A DNA stretch of 64,000 nt. Source: Blastocatellia bacterium (lineage in GTDB: Bacteria > Acidobacteriota > Blastocatellia > Pyrinomonadales > Pyrinomonadaceae). Positions 20,961 to 31,248 of this stretch are shown one piece after another. Within the stretch, counting starts at the first letter, position 1; each line of letters starts with the position of its first letter. The stretch spans positions 124,001-188,000 of the forward strand of contig PMSM01000003.1 of assembly GCA_003168335.1 (NCBI GenBank), given 5' to 3'. The position numbers were made by a program, and so were the translations under genes. The notes below the pieces were generated by a model. It had not been told where the DNA came from. It saw only the letters and a list, made by a program, of their open reading frames with translations, and made no database searches.

Positions 20961-21713
20961 TTACTTCTCTCGCGTTGCGATCGACGACCCGCTGGACTTT
21001 GCAGCCGAGGAAACAAATGTTCCCCGTAGGTGATTGCCGTCGGCCGTTATCGTCCACACAAATCTACCGCTGGTCTTTCTTCGTATTCCTTCCTCAACGA
21101 AGGTTGCCGTCGCGCCATCTTGATCAACTGAGCCGGTTACGTGAATAGGGGTCCGCTCGGATTCGTCCAACGGTCTGCCGTTCTCCGAAAGTTTCTCGCC
21201 CTCAGCCGTGAATTCTGTTCCTGTCTGACTAATGACGAGGTGGTATCCAAGTCGGAGGTTGGCGTATTGCGGAAAGGAAGTCGTCTCGATGGTGTTAACC
21301 ATGTTCCATTCACCACTGAGATTCGGAGCTCTTGTCGGCGCGGGTGTGGGGCTGGGACGATTCCATTTGTCCGGCGCGCTTTCGGAAGGCTTTATTTCGG
21401 GCGTGGCCGGAGAGGTCTTCGACGTCCTCTCGTCGTTTGGCGAATCCGACTTGTTTATTCGATAGAGAAGAGCGACGGCGCCGCCGCCCAGCATGACCGC
21501 GAGTAGAACGATGACTAACAGCAAGACCCATCGATGTGAAGACGTTGAAGATTGTGAAGGGCTGGCAGTAATTCTGGCTGGCGGCGCTGCCAGGGTCGGC
21601 GAGATCAATGTCGGGTCAGAGTCTGGTTCGGCAAACAGAGTTGAGCCATCGTCCAGACAAAAGTTTAGTGAGTCATCACTATATCTCCGGCGGCATTGTG
21701 GGCATCGCTTCAT
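20961..21713 (-). CDS. Zinc-ribbon, single-TM hypothetical protein
   Basis: MKRCPQCRRRYSDDSLNFCLDDG and a TM helix. Confidence 0.7.
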   Translation of the reverse strand: MKRCPQCRRRYSDDSLNFCLDDGSTLFAEPDSDPTLISPTLAAPPARITASPSQSSTSSHRWVLLLVIVLLAVMLGGGAVALLYRINKSDSPNDERTSKTSPATPEIKPSESAPDKWNRPSPTPAPTRAPNLSGEWNMVNTIETTSFPQYANLRLGYHLVISQTGTEFTAEGEKLSENGRPLDESERTPIHVTGSVDQDGATATFVEEGIRRKTSGRFVWTITADGNHLRGTFVSSAAKSSGSSIATREK

Positions 21714-21790
21714 CGAGAGTTGGATAGGAGTCGTGGCAAAAGATACTGTTTCTTATCGCGGGCGTAAAGGGACGTAGTGACGACGCCTCC

Positions 21791-23683
21791 TCACTTCCCA
21801 TTCAGCCACGCTGCCCTCAGCGCTTTCGCTTGACTCGACGCGTCGACAGTCTCTTCGATGCGGTAGTCCAAAACCTGAGGTGCGCCTAATACTATCGTTA
21901 TCTGAATTGCGCGCCGCCCACGTTGCACGCTCAGCACTACCCGGTCGCCCGGTTTGTAACGACTGAGTACCTTCAAGAGGTTTCCCGGCGTGAGTTTCAT
22001 TCCCCCGAACGTGTTTATCGTATCGCCGATTTCCAGGCCTGCGTCTGAGGCGGCGGATCCCGGCCGAACGTGCGCGACTTTGAAGTTGTTGAGGTCGCTT
22101 TCATCGGCGCTGATGCCGACTGAAACCGGCAGCCGCGGTTCGTGCACAAAACGCAATCCGACCTGCGCAAAGGCTTCTTCATATGGCGGCGATTCGACGC
22201 CGCGCACATAGCGTTTGAAAAAGTCGCCCATGTCCGCGCCCGCCACTTCCGAAACCATGTGTTCAAAGTCTTCCACTCTGTAACCACGACCGCGCAGATA
22301 GTAAGTCGCGTTCGGACTCTTCACGTAAAACTCTTCATACATGCGCCGCATAACTTCATCGAGAGAGGCTTTGCCGTTTGTCTTGCCTCGAATCAACAAA
22401 TCCAATACGAGCCCGAGCACTTCGCCTTTTGGATAGTAGCTGATCGATGTGTTGGCGAGATTCGTCTGTTGCGCGTGCGGAGCGTCATCGATGAAGGGCG
22501 CTGAAAGCGAGGACTCCTCCGCACTCATCAAGCGACTGCCGGGAGAATTTTCGACTTCGGTGATCTGCTGTCCCAGGGTGGTCCAAAGCTTGGCGTCATT
22601 CCACAACCCGGCGCGGCGCTGCATCAGATGGCCGTAATAATTTGTGATGCCTTCTGCGATCCACAGCCCGCGCGTGTTGGCTGGACGGGTGAAGTCCCAC
22701 GGGCCCAACTCGATCGGCCGCAGGCGCTTGACGTTCCAAACGTGAAAGAACTCATGAGCAATTGCGTCCAGCGCCTCTTCGTACATACCTGCGTCGGCGA
22801 GTCTGCCGGGCATGATGACTTGCGTCGAAGTAAGATGTTCCATGCCGTCGTTGGAATGATCGTCGGCGGCAAAGTGAATCAGGAACGTGTACGAATCAAA
22901 CTCCGGCGGACCCCACATCGCCGTTTCGGCTTTCACGATCTTCTCGATGTCGCCCACCAGCGCGCGGCGCTTGCCGCCTTCGGGGCCGAGCGAATGGACG
23001 ACGACATGATAGTTCTTGCCGTCGACTTTGAAATCGTCTTCAGTCCAGTTGGGCGCAACTTCGGTGGGCGTGTCGATCATGATGTCCCAGTTGGGAAACT
23101 GCCACTCACGCTGATCTGCGCGGTCCATGCGGCCGTTTGTGATGCGCCAGTCTTTGGGAGGATCGATTGCGAGCGTGACCGGATCCTGCTTGTGATTCAC
23201 CACGTACATGAAAACACATCCGCCATTAAAGTTTGCGTGACGTGAATCAAGCTCGGAAAAAGTTCCGGAGAGATCGTTGGCGAAAACTTTGTACGTGACT
23301 GTTACACTATTTGCCTTACACATGAACACGCGCCAGGTGTCCGTGTCGACGCGTGATAACTGTCGTTCGCCGTGCTCACACCGTGCATCTGGAGGGGGAC
23401 TCTCCTTGATTGCAAATTCCTGCACATTCTTCGCGAAATCAAATACTGCATAACGGCCCGGTGACCACTTTGGCATTTGAAAATCCAGAGAGTCGATCTT
23501 CGCTTCGCCGGGTATGTCGACTTTGATGCTGACCTCAAAAAGATGCGAACTCGGGCGCGACATCGCCAGGCGGTAATTGATCCGCAGCGTTTGGTCCTGT
23601 CCCAGGGTGGCAACACTGGTCGCCAGCAGCAGCAAAGACAAGAACGCGATCCGCGCGCCCGGAACTCTCGGCCTCTTAATCAT
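21791..23683 (-). CDS. M61-family peptidase with PDZ domain
   Basis: DAIAHEFFHVWNVKRLRPIELGPWDF (HExxH), C-terminal PDZ. Confidence 0.92.
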   Translation of the reverse strand: MIKRPRVPGARIAFLSLLLLATSVATLGQDQTLRINYRLAMSRPSSHLFEVSIKVDIPGEAKIDSLDFQMPKWSPGRYAVFDFAKNVQEFAIKESPPPDARCEHGERQLSRVDTDTWRVFMCKANSVTVTYKVFANDLSGTFSELDSRHANFNGGCVFMYVVNHKQDPVTLAIDPPKDWRITNGRMDRADQREWQFPNWDIMIDTPTEVAPNWTEDDFKVDGKNYHVVVHSLGPEGGKRRALVGDIEKIVKAETAMWGPPEFDSYTFLIHFAADDHSNDGMEHLTSTQVIMPGRLADAGMYEEALDAIAHEFFHVWNVKRLRPIELGPWDFTRPANTRGLWIAEGITNYYGHLMQRRAGLWNDAKLWTTLGQQITEVENSPGSRLMSAEESSLSAPFIDDAPHAQQTNLANTSISYYPKGEVLGLVLDLLIRGKTNGKASLDEVMRRMYEEFYVKSPNATYYLRGRGYRVEDFEHMVSEVAGADMGDFFKRYVRGVESPPYEEAFAQVGLRFVHEPRLPVSVGISADESDLNNFKVAHVRPGSAASDAGLEIGDTINTFGGMKLTPGNLLKVLSRYKPGDRVVLSVQRGRRAIQITIVLGAPQVLDYRIEETVDASSQAKALRAAWLNGK

Positions 23684-23935
23684 TTCGGTTACAACCTCCC
23701 ACGCTCTGTTCGTGGAGAGCGCTAATCGGATGAAGTTCGCGCGATTATGTTTGCTTCAGTTCGGGCTGTCAAAGCGAGAACTTGCTCCGCAGATTTCACC
23801 GATCCCACAGATTCAAGATCATTATGCTACGACCTGATGCCGAGCCTCTTTGCCGCATGGTTTTGTCATCTGTGTAATCCGCGAAATCTGTGGATCGCTT
23901 TTGAGTTTATCAACGAGCGAAACTAAGATGACATC

Positions 23936-25246
23936 ATGAGCACAACCGAAAGACTCTATTACCACGATTCACGGCTGCTGGAATTCGATGCGCGCGTCAT
24001 CAGTCTCAGCGAACTCGATGATGGCCAGATTGCGGTGACGCTCGATCAGACCGCGTTTTATCCAACCGGAGGTGGACAACCTACGGATACCGGGACGCTT
24101 GGCGATGCTCGTGTGGTTGATTGCATCGATGTTGAAGACGACGGCGTCCTGCATGTAATCCAGGGACCGACGCCTGAGGTTGGTGACACTGTCCACGGCA
24201 AAATTGATTGGCTGCGACGGCTGGATCATCTTCAACAGCACACGGGCCAGCATATTCTCTCGGCAGCGTTCGTGAAATTGTTCGACGCGCCGACGCATAG
24301 CTTTCGTGTGCTTGAACACGAATGCGAGATCGACATCGCGCTTGACGAACCATCGGATGAGCGAATTGAGGAGGCCGTTGATCTTGCCAACCAGATCATC
24401 TGGGAAAGCCGGCCAATTACGATTCGCCAGGTGACATCGGAACAAGCGGCCACTCTGCCGCTACGAAAGGAACCCGCGCGCGAAGGCGAGCTGAGACTGA
24501 TCGAGATTGGCGACTTCGATTTGACTCCGTGCGGTGGTACGCACGCGAAATCAACAGGCGAAGTTGGGGTGATTGTTGTGCGTTCATGGGAGCGCGCCAA
24601 AGGCTTAACGCGAGTTCATTTCAGGGCGGGCGTTCGCGCGCTCGCTGACTATCGAAAGACGAACCAGACCGCGCGTGATGTAGCAGCGTTGTTCAGCGCG
24701 GGACGCGAAGACTCTCCGACCCTCGTCTCAAAGATAATTGAAGATAACAAAAGACTGACGCGTCGGGTGAGCGAACTGGAAGAGGTCGCGAGTCGCGTCG
24801 AAGCGGAAGAGCTTTTGCAGGAGGCTGTCTCGTACAGAACCGGGAGCGGTAGCGACCGGGTGCCGGTTGGCATGAGCGTGATCGACGGCGAGCGGGGCAG
24901 TAGCCGGACCGTGAGGGAGGGCTCAGATAACAATCAGGGCCCGTTTGTCATCGCCAAAGTCTTTGACGATCGCAGTGCCGACTCGCTAAAGCATCTCGCG
25001 CTGGCGCTGACTGCTCATCCAAATACGGTTGCGCTTTTAGGTTCACGCGACGGCGCCACCGCGCGCCTGGTCTTCGCGCGATCGTCCGATGCAGCGGGCG
25101 ACATGAACATGCTTATGCGCGGGGCTTGTTCAATACTTGGGGGCCGCGGCGGCGGCCGTCCGGACATGGCGCAAGGTGGTGGTAAGGATGTGGCTGCTCT
25201 CGACAAAGCGATACAAGCCGCCGCGCAAGGTTTGATTGAAAGTTAA
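23936..25246 (+). CDS. Alanyl-tRNA editing protein (AlaX-like with DHHA1 domain)
   Basis: QTAFYPTGGGQPTDTGTL, LQQHTGQHILSAAF, FDLTPCGGTHAKSTGEVGVI, GGRGGGRPDMAQGGG. Confidence 0.92.
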   Translation: MSTTERLYYHDSRLLEFDARVISLSELDDGQIAVTLDQTAFYPTGGGQPTDTGTLGDARVVDCIDVEDDGVLHVIQGPTPEVGDTVHGKIDWLRRLDHLQQHTGQHILSAAFVKLFDAPTHSFRVLEHECEIDIALDEPSDERIEEAVDLANQIIWESRPITIRQVTSEQAATLPLRKEPAREGELRLIEIGDFDLTPCGGTHAKSTGEVGVIVVRSWERAKGLTRVHFRAGVRALADYRKTNQTARDVAALFSAGREDSPTLVSKIIEDNKRLTRRVSELEEVASRVEAEELLQEAVSYRTGSGSDRVPVGMSVIDGERGSSRTVREGSDNNQGPFVIAKVFDDRSADSLKHLALALTAHPNTVALLGSRDGATARLVFARSSDAAGDMNMLMRGACSILGGRGGGRPDMAQGGGKDVAALDKAIQAAAQGLIES

Positions 25247-25329
25247 TCGGTGTAATCTGCGAAATCTGCGGATTGATGTCGAACCCGAAACTTGAAACTC
25301 GAAACTCGAAACTGTATTCTCGTGCGCGT

Positions 25330-25406
25330 GGGGCAGTAGCTCAGTTTGGCAGAGCGCCGCGTTCGCAATGCGGAGGCCAGGGGTTCGAGCCCCCTCTGCT
25401 CCACCA
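25330..25406 (+). tRNA. tRNA-Ala (anticodon CGC), CCA encoded
   Basis: Cloverleaf folds by eye: acceptor GGGGCAG/CTGCTCC with G3:U70, D arm GCTC/GAGC, anticodon stem CCGCG-TTCGCAA-TGCGG, T arm GGGGTTCGAGCCCC, ACCA end. Confidence 0.95.
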
Positions 25407-25412
25407 ATAATA

Positions 25413-26516
25413 TCAAGCACTTACGGCAGAACGCGCGTCCTGCCGTTTTTCATTTTCAGCGGTTTTGGCGTCAGGTTGACGTGGAGGGTAACACCTTACC
25501 AGTTTTTCCAAGGCGTTGCGCTTCCGTTCCTGCATCGCGTGCGAGTATCTCTTGGTCATCCGAATATCGGTATGACCCAAGATCTCTGCCACGGTCACAA
25601 GCTCTTCGCCCTGATCTGCAAGCCGAGTCGCGCAACTGTGACGAAGGTCCCTTAACTGAAAGTCGGGGATTTTCGCGTCGATGCGAGCGGTGTTGAACGC
25701 TTTCTTCACATCGACCAGACGCCCACCGGTTTTGTCGCTGGTAAAGACGTACTCACTCGAACGTCTCTGTTGATTCAAGACCTCCCTCACCCGCGCATTC
25801 ATTGGTATTACACGGTTGAGCTTAGTCTTGGTCTTTCGCACCTGAATCACTCCTCGATCAAAATCCAGGTCGAACCACTTCAAGTTGAAGACCTCACCTC
25901 GACGCATTCCAGTATGCAAGCCAACGGTCACAATGCTCTTTAATTGCTCGTTGTCTCCCATAGCCGCGAACAGTCGCTGCTCCTCGTCTTCGGTTAGGTA
26001 GCGAACGCGTTCGTTGTCCAGAGCAATCCGCTGCACGTTCTGGCAAGGATTTGTTTCTGCCTTTTCGTTGCGCACCGCCACTGTGAAGATTTTGGATAAC
26101 ACCGAAAGCTCGCGGTTGACTGTCGCCGGGGCTTTGTCAGCTTTGATTCTGCGTTCCTTGAATTGCTCGATCATCGCTGGCTTGATCTCCGCTAGAGTCT
26201 TTCCCTTAAAGAAGTCAGTCAGCATCGTTGTTATGCGTACATCGTCGTCATAGCTGGCCTTGTGAATCTTGGCCCAGGGTAGATATGTTTCCTTGACGAA
26301 TTCTGCAAACAATATCTGTACTGGAGCGGGCGGCTCTGGGTCATACTTCCTGTTCCATTCTTCATCCCAGATTTGCTGAGCGGCTTGTTTAGCCTGTTCG
26401 GCGTTACGAGCCTCCAGCACGCCCCTGTATCGCTTCTTACGTTGAAAGAACTGGTAATAGTAGTGCCGAGCGCATGGATTGCCTTCTTGGCCCGGCTTCC
26501 AAACTCGAATGTTCAT
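25413..26516 (-). CDS. Tyrosine recombinase / site-specific integrase
   Basis: TGMRRGEVFNLKW, LRDLRHSCATRLADQGEELVTVAEILGHTDIRMTKRYSHA (R..HxxR..H..Y); stop lies 7 nt from the tRNA 3' end. Confidence 0.95.
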   Translation of the reverse strand: MNIRVWKPGQEGNPCARHYYYQFFQRKKRYRGVLEARNAEQAKQAAQQIWDEEWNRKYDPEPPAPVQILFAEFVKETYLPWAKIHKASYDDDVRITTMLTDFFKGKTLAEIKPAMIEQFKERRIKADKAPATVNRELSVLSKIFTVAVRNEKAETNPCQNVQRIALDNERVRYLTEDEEQRLFAAMGDNEQLKSIVTVGLHTGMRRGEVFNLKWFDLDFDRGVIQVRKTKTKLNRVIPMNARVREVLNQQRRSSEYVFTSDKTGGRLVDVKKAFNTARIDAKIPDFQLRDLRHSCATRLADQGEELVTVAEILGHTDIRMTKRYSHAMQERKRNALEKLVRCYPPRQPDAKTAENEKRQDARSAVSA

Positions 26517-26557
26517 TTGCTGCTCCTCTCAGCAGCCGTCCGAAAGAAGAAGCAGCG

Positions 26558-26782
26558 CTACTTTACCACGCTTAACTCTTTCCGTCTTGGTGCTGTCTGC
26601 TTATTCTGTTGTCCCTTAGCCCACTCGATTAATTCCCCCCGATGAAACCGCACCAGGGAGCAAATCTTTCGATAAGGTATTTTGTTTCGGGAGACCCAGG
26701 CGTAAAGGGTCTTGCCCTTCACATGAAGCAGGGCAGCCGCTTCGCTCACATCAAGCAACCGTTCTGGATCATCAAAGCTCAT
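26558..26782 (-). CDS. Excisionase-like MerR-type HTH protein
   Basis: LLDVSEAAALLHVKGKTLYAWVSRNKIPYRKICSLVRFHRGELIEWA. Confidence 0.88.
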   Translation of the reverse strand: MSFDDPERLLDVSEAAALLHVKGKTLYAWVSRNKIPYRKICSLVRFHRGELIEWAKGQQNKQTAPRRKELSVVK

Positions 26783-27203
26783 GGCCTTTCACCCTCCTTG
26801 CTCCTTAAGCAGTGTGACGGTCGAGGATGGACCTCTCGCGCAACACCAATCTCGACAGGTTCAATCGTCTGCTGTTCGCATCGCGTTCTTTGAACTGGAA
26901 CCCAAGGCCGAGGCTGGCTCTTGATACTCGATTCAGAACGCATACATCGCTCTCCCTTCACCCAATGGATCTAAGCTGGGTCCTTGCCCGCCTTTAGCAA
27001 CGCCAGTGCCACGGCAGATGGTTGGGTGAGGAGATCTTTGAGAAGAGGCCGAAACAGGGGCAATTAGAGAAAGGTGATTGGTGCATCGAGGCACAATTCG
27101 ATCATCGAACGATCGAAGGTTGCCAGCAAGGTGTGACTAAATGTCAACAACTTCCGAGAGATTCGGAAAGTGTGGCCGCCCTAACCTAACTCCTGTCAAT
27201 CTG

Positions 27204-29237
27204 CTATCGGTCATGTGTTTGCTCGTCTAGTTCTAAGGCGCGTTCTGAACTTTCATGCTCGAGGCGTGGATAATTCGCACCAATGTTTTTTGAAGGCATC
27301 GACCGCTCGCGTATCTCATAGATATCTGGGCTGTGTTCGACATTTGGGGTAAGCGACGGATAGACGTCGTGCAATCGGTGAAATGCGTCTACTAAGTGCT
27401 GATTAGAGGGGCTGCTAATTTCCTCGATCGACTCTCTGACCATATTCATTTCTCTCATCAGGGGCACTATGGCACCTTGGCCACTGCGTATTTGCTCTCT
27501 CAAAAAACCACTGACAGCTTCCATGTTAGGTGTGAGTTTACGTTCCAGACACGCATCCATGCAGATTTGATTCACCATCTCCGCTTCACGAAGTCTTGCT
27601 TCATCTTGCGTCGTTGGAAAGTAATGGTTGCTTTCATGATAACCTAATGTTTTTGCGCCCTCCTTTGCCGCGCGTTCTTTCGCGCAATTACTCTCTTCGT
27701 GGAAGTGCCAGTAAGCCACGGCAGCCCTCCACCTTAATTCATCATCATCGATCTCCCATTCGCCCGATTCGTGAAGAGCAGTATCATGTGTCTCATCAGC
27801 AGCTATGGTCAGATGTTCACTTGTGTCAGCGCCCGGGATGTGACTAATCGTATTGATAATCTGTATCGGAGTATCAGCACTAGCCTTTGAGTCGGCATTC
27901 TGAGCTTTTGCGACCGCATCGGGATTAATTTGTGCGATCGCGGGCAGAGGGAGGTCCGGGTTTCCACGGGCGTCGTTTCTAAGTTGCATCTGACCACGAA
28001 GATCGAGCAGCGTAAACTTCCCGACACGAGGAGGCTCTTCGGCTTTCATTTTGGTCTGAGCTTTCAGTGTTTCTGGCGTCTTCTGAACCTGTGATCGTTC
28101 CGCTGGTTTAGTTTCTCGCCGGTCTTGACTGCTTTCGCGGACGTTAGCGAGTTTCCCAGGTGTTTGTTTTGAAGCTGTGCGGTCTTCAGTTTGGTGATGA
28201 GTGACTAACAAAGCCTTGTCGTTCTCCTGTTGAGGGCTCTTTACCTTCGCCGCCTGCTCACCGGGAACAATCGGCGGTTGCTCTGTTGTTATCGTCACAT
28301 ATTTTTCATCCCGAATGGGTGCCGGTGCGGTAGAAAAGGTGATCTGAACGTTAGCGGCGTTGCCATTGATCAACTCTTCCAACCGTTCGGGCGCTATATA
28401 GGCAACGGGCGGTCTCGCCCCGTTTGCCCGCGCTACTGCATCAATATTCGCAACCTGTATCGTCAGCTCTTCATATTCGCGGAGAAGTCCGCCCCGGTTC
28501 AGGTCACCCGTTCTGCCGGTGGACAGCATCAGGGCTACTTCGAACCACCTTCCGACGGTTAGCTGTTCTGGCGTAGGGTCGCGCAGCATCTGAGCATAAC
28601 GAGAAGCGATGGATCTGCTTATATCAATGCCGGGCAACGAATCAAATAAGTGCACGGAGCGAATTGGCTTTAGCATCCGAACCAAGGAGGAAACGAAGAC
28701 CTCTGCGATTTTTCCGGTGAGGAATCGTTTCACGCCGGCTGCGTCTTCCGTGTTGTGCGGCAGGAGCGACTTAGGCAGGTGCTTGATGTACCTCAGTTTT
28801 TCAGTTACGGAGTCCAGGGCCCAGCGGCTGACTGCGACGTGCGCGTGAGGAGTTCGGGTATTCTCGTGAAGACCGGCGATCCACGAAAGACATTTGACTT
28901 TCAGCTCACGCTGCATTTCGCGCATCATGTCGCGGATCGCTTCGCGAAACGTCTTCTGTCGCTCACCCTCATCCTCGCCCGCGCGATCCAGTGATCCAGG
29001 TTCAGGCGAAATCACCACGTGGATGATTTCTTCTTTCTCCAACTGGCGGTTCGTTGGATTCAGGGTAAGATCTGCTTCTTTGAAGGTGAGATCATCTTGC
29101 TGCCCTGAAAAAAGAGGCCGGACGCCGCTTTCGTTCAAGTGTTCGCGATCACGGTCGACTTTTGACGTGGCGATGTAGCGGCTTAAGCTGCTTGTGCCCC
29201 CTTTCGGCGTTGGTTGCACGGCGACATATACTCGCAT
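27204..29237 (-). CDS. Relaxase / mobilization protein
   Basis: EIIHVVISPEPGSLDRAGED..., CLSWIAGLHENTRTPHAHVAVSR (HxH metal motif). Confidence 0.78.
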   Translation of the reverse strand: MRVYVAVQPTPKGGTSSLSRYIATSKVDRDREHLNESGVRPLFSGQQDDLTFKEADLTLNPTNRQLEKEEIIHVVISPEPGSLDRAGEDEGERQKTFREAIRDMMREMQRELKVKCLSWIAGLHENTRTPHAHVAVSRWALDSVTEKLRYIKHLPKSLLPHNTEDAAGVKRFLTGKIAEVFVSSLVRMLKPIRSVHLFDSLPGIDISRSIASRYAQMLRDPTPEQLTVGRWFEVALMLSTGRTGDLNRGGLLREYEELTIQVANIDAVARANGARPPVAYIAPERLEELINGNAANVQITFSTAPAPIRDEKYVTITTEQPPIVPGEQAAKVKSPQQENDKALLVTHHQTEDRTASKQTPGKLANVRESSQDRRETKPAERSQVQKTPETLKAQTKMKAEEPPRVGKFTLLDLRGQMQLRNDARGNPDLPLPAIAQINPDAVAKAQNADSKASADTPIQIINTISHIPGADTSEHLTIAADETHDTALHESGEWEIDDDELRWRAAVAYWHFHEESNCAKERAAKEGAKTLGYHESNHYFPTTQDEARLREAEMVNQICMDACLERKLTPNMEAVSGFLREQIRSGQGAIVPLMREMNMVRESIEEISSPSNQHLVDAFHRLHDVYPSLTPNVEHSPDIYEIRERSMPSKNIGANYPRLEHESSERALELDEQTHDR

Positions 29238-29314
29238 CGCTATCTGCTCCTTGTAGTCACCCTAGAATTGAACTCTTTTGAAATCGATCTAAATCAAGCT
29301 GGAGCGTCCGCAGT

Positions 29315-30112
29315 TCACTCGTGTGGCGCGCTCAAGAATTTGACCTTGGCATCTTTGGGGACTTTTAATCTCCGTTCCAGGCGGTTTCGCTTTTTAGTTG
29401 CGACGGCGCAACTTGCCTCAATCTCTGTCTCGACGGTCTTCAGCGCATCAGCTTCTGGATCCATCGCGTTTAGTTGCGGAACGACTACATATCGTTGAAG
29501 TAAGTCCAACATCGCCCACATCCAAGTGAAAGTATTTCCGTTAAGAGCGTAAGCTCCTTGGCTCCATCTTTCCGCGCATTCTGTTCTACGATGAAGAATC
29601 TGTGCGACTTCGATAAACTTTGAGTGATGGGCCTCGATCTGATCGTAAATGGCATACAAACGGGTATTCAGTTCCTTTAAGAGCTCCTCAACAATCACGT
29701 GGGCTTGCGGCGTAGTCGACGGCTGCTGGTCCCCCATCGTCGACCCGAGTTCTCGCACACAACCTTTTAGATCGTGCAATTCCTGGAGAACCGGGCGCAG
29801 ACGTTCGCTCAACAGGCCATCTATTGCCCGTTGGTTTATTCCAACTGCCGCTTCCGACTCCCTGGTAGATAGCTCTCGGTGAATCAGTGCTTCGCTGACG
29901 AGTTGACGGATGACTTCAGCGGGACTCTTCTTAAGTCTCTGACAGAGCTGTTCAACTTTAGCGTCATCGCCCTTGAACAGGTTCGCGGACCTGGTGGCGT
30001 CGGCAAGTTCAGCGCCATTGCGCTTCTTTCGATTCACTAAGCTCATCCCTTTAATACCCCCTGAGAATCTGAGGCACAACCAGCTCCTCATCTGAGCAAA
30101 CTCTGTTCCCAA
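29315..30112 (-). CDS. MobC-like accessory protein (ribbon-helix-helix-like N-terminus)
   Basis: DDAKVEQLCQRLKKSPAEVIRQLVSEALIHRE; upstream of the relaxase on the same strand. Confidence 0.5.
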   Translation of the reverse strand: MGTEFAQMRSWLCLRFSGGIKGMSLVNRKKRNGAELADATRSANLFKGDDAKVEQLCQRLKKSPAEVIRQLVSEALIHRELSTRESEAAVGINQRAIDGLLSERLRPVLQELHDLKGCVRELGSTMGDQQPSTTPQAHVIVEELLKELNTRLYAIYDQIEAHHSKFIEVAQILHRRTECAERWSQGAYALNGNTFTWMWAMLDLLQRYVVVPQLNAMDPEADALKTVETEIEASCAVATKKRNRLERRLKVPKDAKVKFLSAPHE

Positions 30113-30952
30113 CAGGTATCAACAGGGTTTGGGCGATACTTTGAAAGCGAGTTCGGAGGGGAACTGCGTTAGAGCCTTTAACTGTCCTACAGAAAAGTTG
30201 TTAGCGTCCCGTAGTGCCTCGGTCTCCGGTATACGGTGTAAGGATAGATCCGGGAAGTTTGAGTTTGCTCGCTAACTATTGCGCTCTTGAGATTTATGAC
30301 ATTTACCGGACAGGTCCACAAATCAAAGCCGCTAAGTAGCTGTATTCCGAGATAGATAAAGCTCCGAAAGGTCCCGCCGTCCCATAATCTTGCCTTCCAT
30401 CTAAGACCAAAATCATTTTCTGTCTTTTACGGTCCTTTATCCAAACCCCTTCTGGTGCGCCGAACCGCTTAATTTTTTGAGGTTATTAAAGTTGAGAATT
30501 GAACGTTACGGTCAATCGAAGCCGTCAAGACCAACCACTTTAATTTGGGAAGCCAGTCGCGAATGGCAAAGCTGATAATCGAGCCATCGAACTGTATTTA
30601 CCCAAACACCGGTGGCATCCCAACGGTAATTGTCATTTCCAGAAGCGGACCTGTTTCTTTCGCACCTAGCGGTCTTTCAACCTGGATTCCACGAGGCTAT
30701 GATTCGGCAAGTGCGAAGCTGGCTATTCCAACAATCGACTAAGGCTGGCAACACAGAAGGGTATTCCCAAGGCAAAGCGTATTCAGCAACCCTTTCCTAA
30801 ACTAATTAATATTGAGGATCCAAGCAGACTACGGAGGATTGGATTTTTAGCGCTAGTCCCCAGCGGGGGCGTTAGCGAAGTGAGCCGTGCGAGTTGCGCG
30901 AGCCGGCGAGCGAAGCGGAGCGCAAGGGGGAGAATCTGTAAACGCGGGCGTA

Positions 30953-31044
30953 CGATAATCGTCATTACGTAAGAGCCGCAACCGCGCGTGACATCGCTTT
31001 TTGATGGCGGGCGCGTTGCCCGATTACGTAATGCCCGATTATCG
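30953..31044. repeat. Long inverted repeat in intergenic DNA (candidate oriT or regulatory cruciform)
   Basis: CGATAATCGTCATTACGTAA ... TTACGTAATGCCCGATTATCG. Confidence 0.75.
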
Positions 31045-31248
31045 GATGACCGTCCTATGAGCAATTAGTGTGACCCAAGAAGCAAAGGAGGCTTCCGTTT
31101 GTGAAAAATGAAAAACGTGAAATCACGCGGCACCTAGTCGGGCCAGGTTTGCCGCAAAGGGCGTATTTCACAACGCGCGGAGTTCGGTCTTGTCCTTCGG
31201 TCAGCAAGAAGTCTGGCGGGGCATGAGACTCCAGAGACTTTGAAAGCT

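Noticed and set aside
30783-31064. 93-aa minus ORF
   Set aside because: Lies on the cruciform/repeat region with no RBS or recognisable domain.
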